NCBI RefSeq assembly: GCF_937949835.1
Contig: NZ_CALEDC010000079.1
Span: 1 to 10,045, forward strand
Length of the DNA: 10,045 nt
DNA from: an uncultured Campylobacter sp.
Lineage (GTDB): Bacteria > Campylobacterota > Campylobacteria > Campylobacterales > Campylobacteraceae
Direction of reading: 5' to 3'
Made by a program: the position numbers and the translations under genes. Below are positions 8,338 through 10,045 of the stretch, one piece after another (positions within the stretch are counted from its first letter, which is position 1; the number at the start of each line of letters is the position of its first letter). The notes under the pieces are model-generated. The model did not search any database. It was not told the origin of the DNA and was given only the letters and a program-made list of their open reading frames with translations.

Positions 8338-8490
8338 GACGCTCCCGAGCAGACGCCTTGTTACGCCCCCACCGCGGCGGCTACTTTGCGCCGCACGCTT
8401 GTCGGTTTAAATTTCGCGCTGTGGACGCGAGAATTTTGACCGCCCTTTTACGGGTACATATCATATTTTGCTGCGCCGGATAAGAGTTGC

Positions 8491-8512
8491 GTGCAGAGCA
8501 CATGCTTTTTTT
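8491..8512 (+). terminator. Weak hairpin plus T7 tract
   Basis: GTGC (8491-8494) and GCAC (8498-8501) form a four-pair stem around AGA, followed by ATGC and seven T residues (8506-8512). The shape resembles an intrinsic terminator, but the stem is very short and is separated from the T-tract. It is about 220 bases after rho. Low confidence. Confidence 0.2.
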
Positions 8513-8759
8513 ATGGTACTGCGGCGCGAAATCGCTCGCTTTAATTTCACATCTAGCTACTTGGTATTTGAACTTTACGCTGCGCACGGATGTCTCCATA
8601 CGGCTTTTCTTTGTTCGCTCAATCGTTTTAAATCTACAACTCGCCGCGCGGACGGATACTGCCCCCTCCTTTTTTTGCTCGCTCTACAGTCGCGGCTTAT
8701 AAAACGGCCGTTCGGCTTTTTAATCAGTCCGAGCAGATACCGTCCCGCGACTGTTTTAA

Positions 8760-8783
8760 AGCAGGCGCTGCTGCACTTTTTTT
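8760..8783 (+). terminator. Short hairpin plus T7 tract
   Basis: AGCAG (8760-8764) pairs with CTGCT (8768-8772) around GCG, followed after four bases by seven T residues (8777-8783). The layout fits a weak intrinsic terminator for rightward transcription. A second AT-rich hairpin (8783-8805) follows immediately. No gene ends just before it, which weakens the call unless an unrecognised RNA is made from this spacer. Confidence 0.25.
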
Positions 8784-8805
8784 GAAATTTGATTTCTAAA
8801 TTTCA
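8783..8805 (+). repeat. AT-rich inverted repeat
   Basis: TGAAATTT (8783-8790) and AAATTTCA (8798-8805) form a perfect eight-pair stem with a seven-base loop. It directly follows a T7 tract. AAATTT-type palindromes are frequent between genes in this window, so the repeat may simply reflect that habit. Confidence 0.4.
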
Positions 8806-8854
8806 GATCGCGCGTCGCGACCGCAGGCTTGCGCTTTAAGACGGCACGAGTGCT

Positions 8855-8892
8855 TGCAAGATCACTGCTTCTAGTCGTTGTGATCTTTTGCA
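8855..8892 (+). repeat. Inverted repeat with terminator-like end
   Basis: TGCAAGATCAC (8855-8865) is matched by GTGATCTTTTGCA (8880-8892); eight pairs are continuous (AAGATCAC/GTGATCTT), and the outer TGCA pairs resume after two unpaired T residues. The loop is 14 bases. On the plus strand the right arm runs into TTTT, giving a terminator-like shape, though the stem is AT-rich. It lies far from any identified gene end. Confidence 0.4.
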
Positions 8893-9037
8893 TCGTAAGG
8901 CATACATATCCTCCACTTCAAACTTACGCCGCTCATAGTCTCGGCATCTGTAATGCTGCGCGCGATAGCCGGTCGTAATTTCAAAGCGATATGAAATTTT
9001 ATCTCGCGTCCGATCTGCGCTTGATCCTTCTTAAACT

Positions 9038-9078
9038 AAATTTTAAAATTTCTGCGCGCAAGCAAAATTTTAAAATTT
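9038..9078 (+). repeat. Two direct copies of palindrome AAATTTTAAAATTT
   Basis: The 14-base palindrome AAATTTTAAAATTT occurs at 9038-9051 and again at 9065-9078, separated by 13 GC-richer bases (CTGCGCGCAAGCA). A shorter related tract lies near 9103-9116. Such tracts are common in Campylobacter intergenic DNA; two exact copies this close can form hairpins with themselves or with each other. Confidence 0.6.
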
Positions 9079-9261
9079 AAAATCCTTTGTGCAAAATCCA
9101 AGCTTTAAAATTTTAATCACGCCGCATCGGCGCCGTACCTGCCGTAGCTAAGCTTAGCGTATTTGCGCCCAACTTGCCGCCACTATAGCCGCCGAATGTC
9201 TCTCGTCAGAATTAAACAGCCGCCTATCTTGCATTTTAAGAAATTTTAAAAGGCCCTAACG

Positions 9262-9267
9262 TATAAT
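9262..9267 (+). promoter_or_regulatory. TATAAT -10 box for the lipoprotein gene
   Basis: A perfect TATAAT in the context ACGTATAATTAA lies 23 bases before the ATG at 9291, giving a very short leader with an AAAGAAG Shine-Dalgarno. AT-rich tracts (AAGAAATTTTAAAAG) precede it in place of a -35. This is one of the two best promoters in the window and indicates the gene is transcribed on its own. Confidence 0.6.
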
Positions 9268-9290
9268 TAAATCTATTTTAAAGAAGAACT

Positions 9291-9653
9291 ATGAAGGTTT
9301 CTAAAAATTTCCTCGTTGCGCTTGCGCTCGGCATCGTAGCTTGCGCGCTAGGAGGCTGCGGCTTCATCAAAAAGCCCATGACTAGCGAGGCAACGCTCTT
9401 AGATCGCGTCGAGATGGCGACCGGCGTGGAGAAGTCGAACCTATCCGTCGTGCCCGATTCGGTGCGAAGCGAGATCGACTCAGTACATTATAAGGTCAGG
9501 AGCAAAAACGGGGATTTATATCGTTGCTATTTTTCATCCGTTATAGTAGTTGATTCTGACGTGCTTTGCACAAAAATTGTTGGCGCAGGCGGTACTGGAG
9601 GTTCCAAAAGTGGTAACTGCAACGCCCTGCTCAAAGCGGCGGGTAAGTGCTAG
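9291..9653 (+). CDS. Small cysteine-containing lipoprotein, function unknown
   Basis: I do not recognise the family. The 120-residue product begins with a lipoprotein signal peptide: MKVSKN, a hydrophobic stretch (residues 7-20) and the lipobox LGGC with Cys23 as the likely lipidated residue. An earlier IVAC (Cys18) also fits a lipobox. The mature part has no membrane segment. It contains YRCYF (Cys79) and VLCTK (Cys93), a glycine/serine linker (about residues 98-108) and a tail with Cys110 and a C-terminal Cys120, so one or two disulfides are possible in the periplasm. The gene has its own TATAAT and an AAAGAAG Shine-Dalgarno. Codons for residues about 76-108 are more T/A-ending (TAT, TTT, TCA, GTT, ATA, GTA, AGT) than those before, which is unlike the neighbours. 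It is probably a real gene, flanked by gene-poor DNA on both sides. Confidence 0.8.
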   Translation: MKVSKNFLVALALGIVACALGGCGFIKKPMTSEATLLDRVEMATGVEKSNLSVVPDSVRSEIDSVHYKVRSKNGDLYRCYFSSVIVVDSDVLCTKIVGAGGTGGSKSGNCNALLKAAGKC

Positions 9654-9675
9654 CGCGCTAGGGACGGCTTAAATC

Positions 9676-9735
9676 GTGCGGCTTTAAAACGGTTCATTCG
9701 GCCCAAATGCGCGCCGCTAGCCGTTTAGGCCGCAC
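9676..9735 (+). repeat. Three-part long inverted repeat downstream of lipoprotein gene
   Basis: GTGCGGC (9676-9682) pairs with GCCGCAC (9729-9735), AAACGG (9687-9692) pairs with CCGTTT (9721-9726), and CGGC (9699-9702) can pair with GCCG (9713-9716). Together they make a 60-base interrupted hairpin starting 22 bases after the stop codon. There is no T-tract after it, so it is not a standard intrinsic terminator; it may protect the 3' end of the mRNA or be a REP-like element. Confidence 0.55.
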
Positions 9736-9865
9736 CCGCAAAATCTTCATCGCTCCTGCAAAGCAAGCCCGCTACTTCTACGGCGCATTTCGGCGCTCGC
9801 TATGCTGGCAGGTAGTAAAATTTTAACGCTTTTAGGCTTTGCCGCACGGATTGCGAAATTTTAAT

Positions 9866-9932
9866 GCGTAAATTTTAAATTTAGGGGCGCGTTTGGGCTC
9901 TTTCGTTACGAAACGAGGCGCAAAATTTACGC
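9866..9932 (+). repeat. 11-bp perfect inverted repeat with nested dyads
   Basis: GCGTAAATTTT (9866-9876) is matched exactly by AAAATTTACGC (9922-9932). Within the 45-base centre, CGTTT/AAACG and TTTCGT/ACGAAA can also pair. The similarity continues outward imperfectly: GCGAAATTTTAA on the left against TTAAATTTTACCGC on the right, so the full structure may span about 9853-9955. It could be a cruciform-forming element or a bidirectional transcript end. Confidence 0.55.
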
Positions 9933-10045
9933 TTAAATTTTACCGCGCACGATTACCGTATGAAATTTCATCTCGTTAAAGCCCTTTGCTGGGGCGCTTC
10001 GCGGATCACTGCGCGCATTTAGCCGAGCTTAAACGTCGCAACTTA

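Larger units (their letters stand above)
8270..9290 (+). other. About 1 kb gene-poor, repeat-rich spacer between rho and lipoprotein gene
   Basis: I find no convincing coding sequence in this stretch on either strand; the open frames lack Shine-Dalgarno sequences and recognisable protein features. It contains GC-rich and AT-rich inverted repeats, three T-tracts of seven or more, recurring short motifs (CTCGCT followed by TCG and TTTAAA), a perfect 12-base palindrome GCTAAGCTTAGC at 9147-9158, and two copies of AAATTTTAAAATTT. No tRNA or rRNA signature is visible. It could be decayed coding DNA, a home for small RNAs, or an intergenic repeat region. Its last 30 bases hold the lipoprotein promoter. 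Confidence 0.75.
9654..10045 (+). other. Gene-poor spacer after the lipoprotein gene
   Basis: No supported gene is visible to the right edge. The stretch contains two sizeable inverted repeats (9676-9735 and 9866-9932), a palindrome TGAAATTTCA (9961-9970), and short segments that resemble parts of the rho-lipoprotein spacer: GCGGCTTTAAAACGG at 9678-9692 compared with 8692-8707, and ATGAAATTTCATCTCG at 9960-9975 compared with 8991-9006. The next gene lies outside the window. Confidence 0.7.

Noticed and set aside
8381-8599. 72-codon open frame on the minus strand in the same spacer
   Set aside because: It overlaps the previous frame on the opposite strand, has no recognisable domain or Shine-Dalgarno, and lies across the degenerate repeats. 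Without homology it is not supportable.
8468-8785. 105-codon open frame on the plus strand in the rho-lipoprotein spacer
   Set aside because: It starts at a TTG without a Shine-Dalgarno, its composition is rich in Arg, Phe, Leu and Cys as expected from translated repeats, it runs through two T7 tracts, and it matches no family I know.
8270-9290. Possible CRISPR array or tRNA cluster in the long spacer
   Set aside because: The repeated motifs are degenerate and irregularly spaced, unlike CRISPR repeats, and no cloverleaf with a T-loop GGTTCRA-type sequence was seen.

Overview
The window is chromosomal DNA that looks like a Campylobacter of relatively high GC content. This is an inference from three things: the AAATTTTAAAATTT-type tracts between genes, the -10-only promoters (TATAAT without an obvious -35), and proteins that read like Campylobacter versions of MraY, AccA, FabF and Rho. 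A species in the C. gracilis/C. showae/C. rectus range is possible, but I cannot prove the species from sequence alone. Most of the window is ordinary housekeeping DNA, and I see no mobile element, CRISPR array, rRNA or tRNA.

Layout. Positions 1-1872 are a leftward peptidoglycan-precursor cluster: mraY (TTG start), then a tiny 38-codon ORF that fits almost exactly between its neighbours, then murD, which runs off the left edge. A roughly 200-base divergent region (1873-2070) carries promoters for both directions and a GC-rich hairpin in the gpmI leader. From 2071 to 8269 everything reads rightward: gpmI (glycolysis), fabG, acpP, fabF and accA (fatty-acid synthesis), then rho (transcription termination). 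acpP-fabF-accA are tightly packed, with a 1-base stop/start overlap between fabF and accA. gpmI, fabG and rho have 60-100 base gaps in front of them and may have their own promoters.

Positions 8270-9290 are about 1 kb without a convincing gene. The region contains inverted repeats, T-tracts and short degenerate repeated motifs, some of which recur in a second gene-poor stretch at 9654-10045. Between these two stretches sits one small gene (9291-9653) for an unrecognised cysteine-containing lipoprotein with its own TATAAT promoter. The second stretch carries two elaborate inverted repeats (9676-9735 and 9866-9932).

Functionally, the left half supplies cell-wall precursors: MraY makes lipid I at the membrane and MurD adds D-Glu to UDP-MurNAc-L-Ala in the cytoplasm. 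The fab/acc genes supply acyl chains for membrane lipids. The points most worth a second look are the mraY-murD micro-ORF, the repeat-rich spacers around the lipoprotein gene, and the lipoprotein itself.
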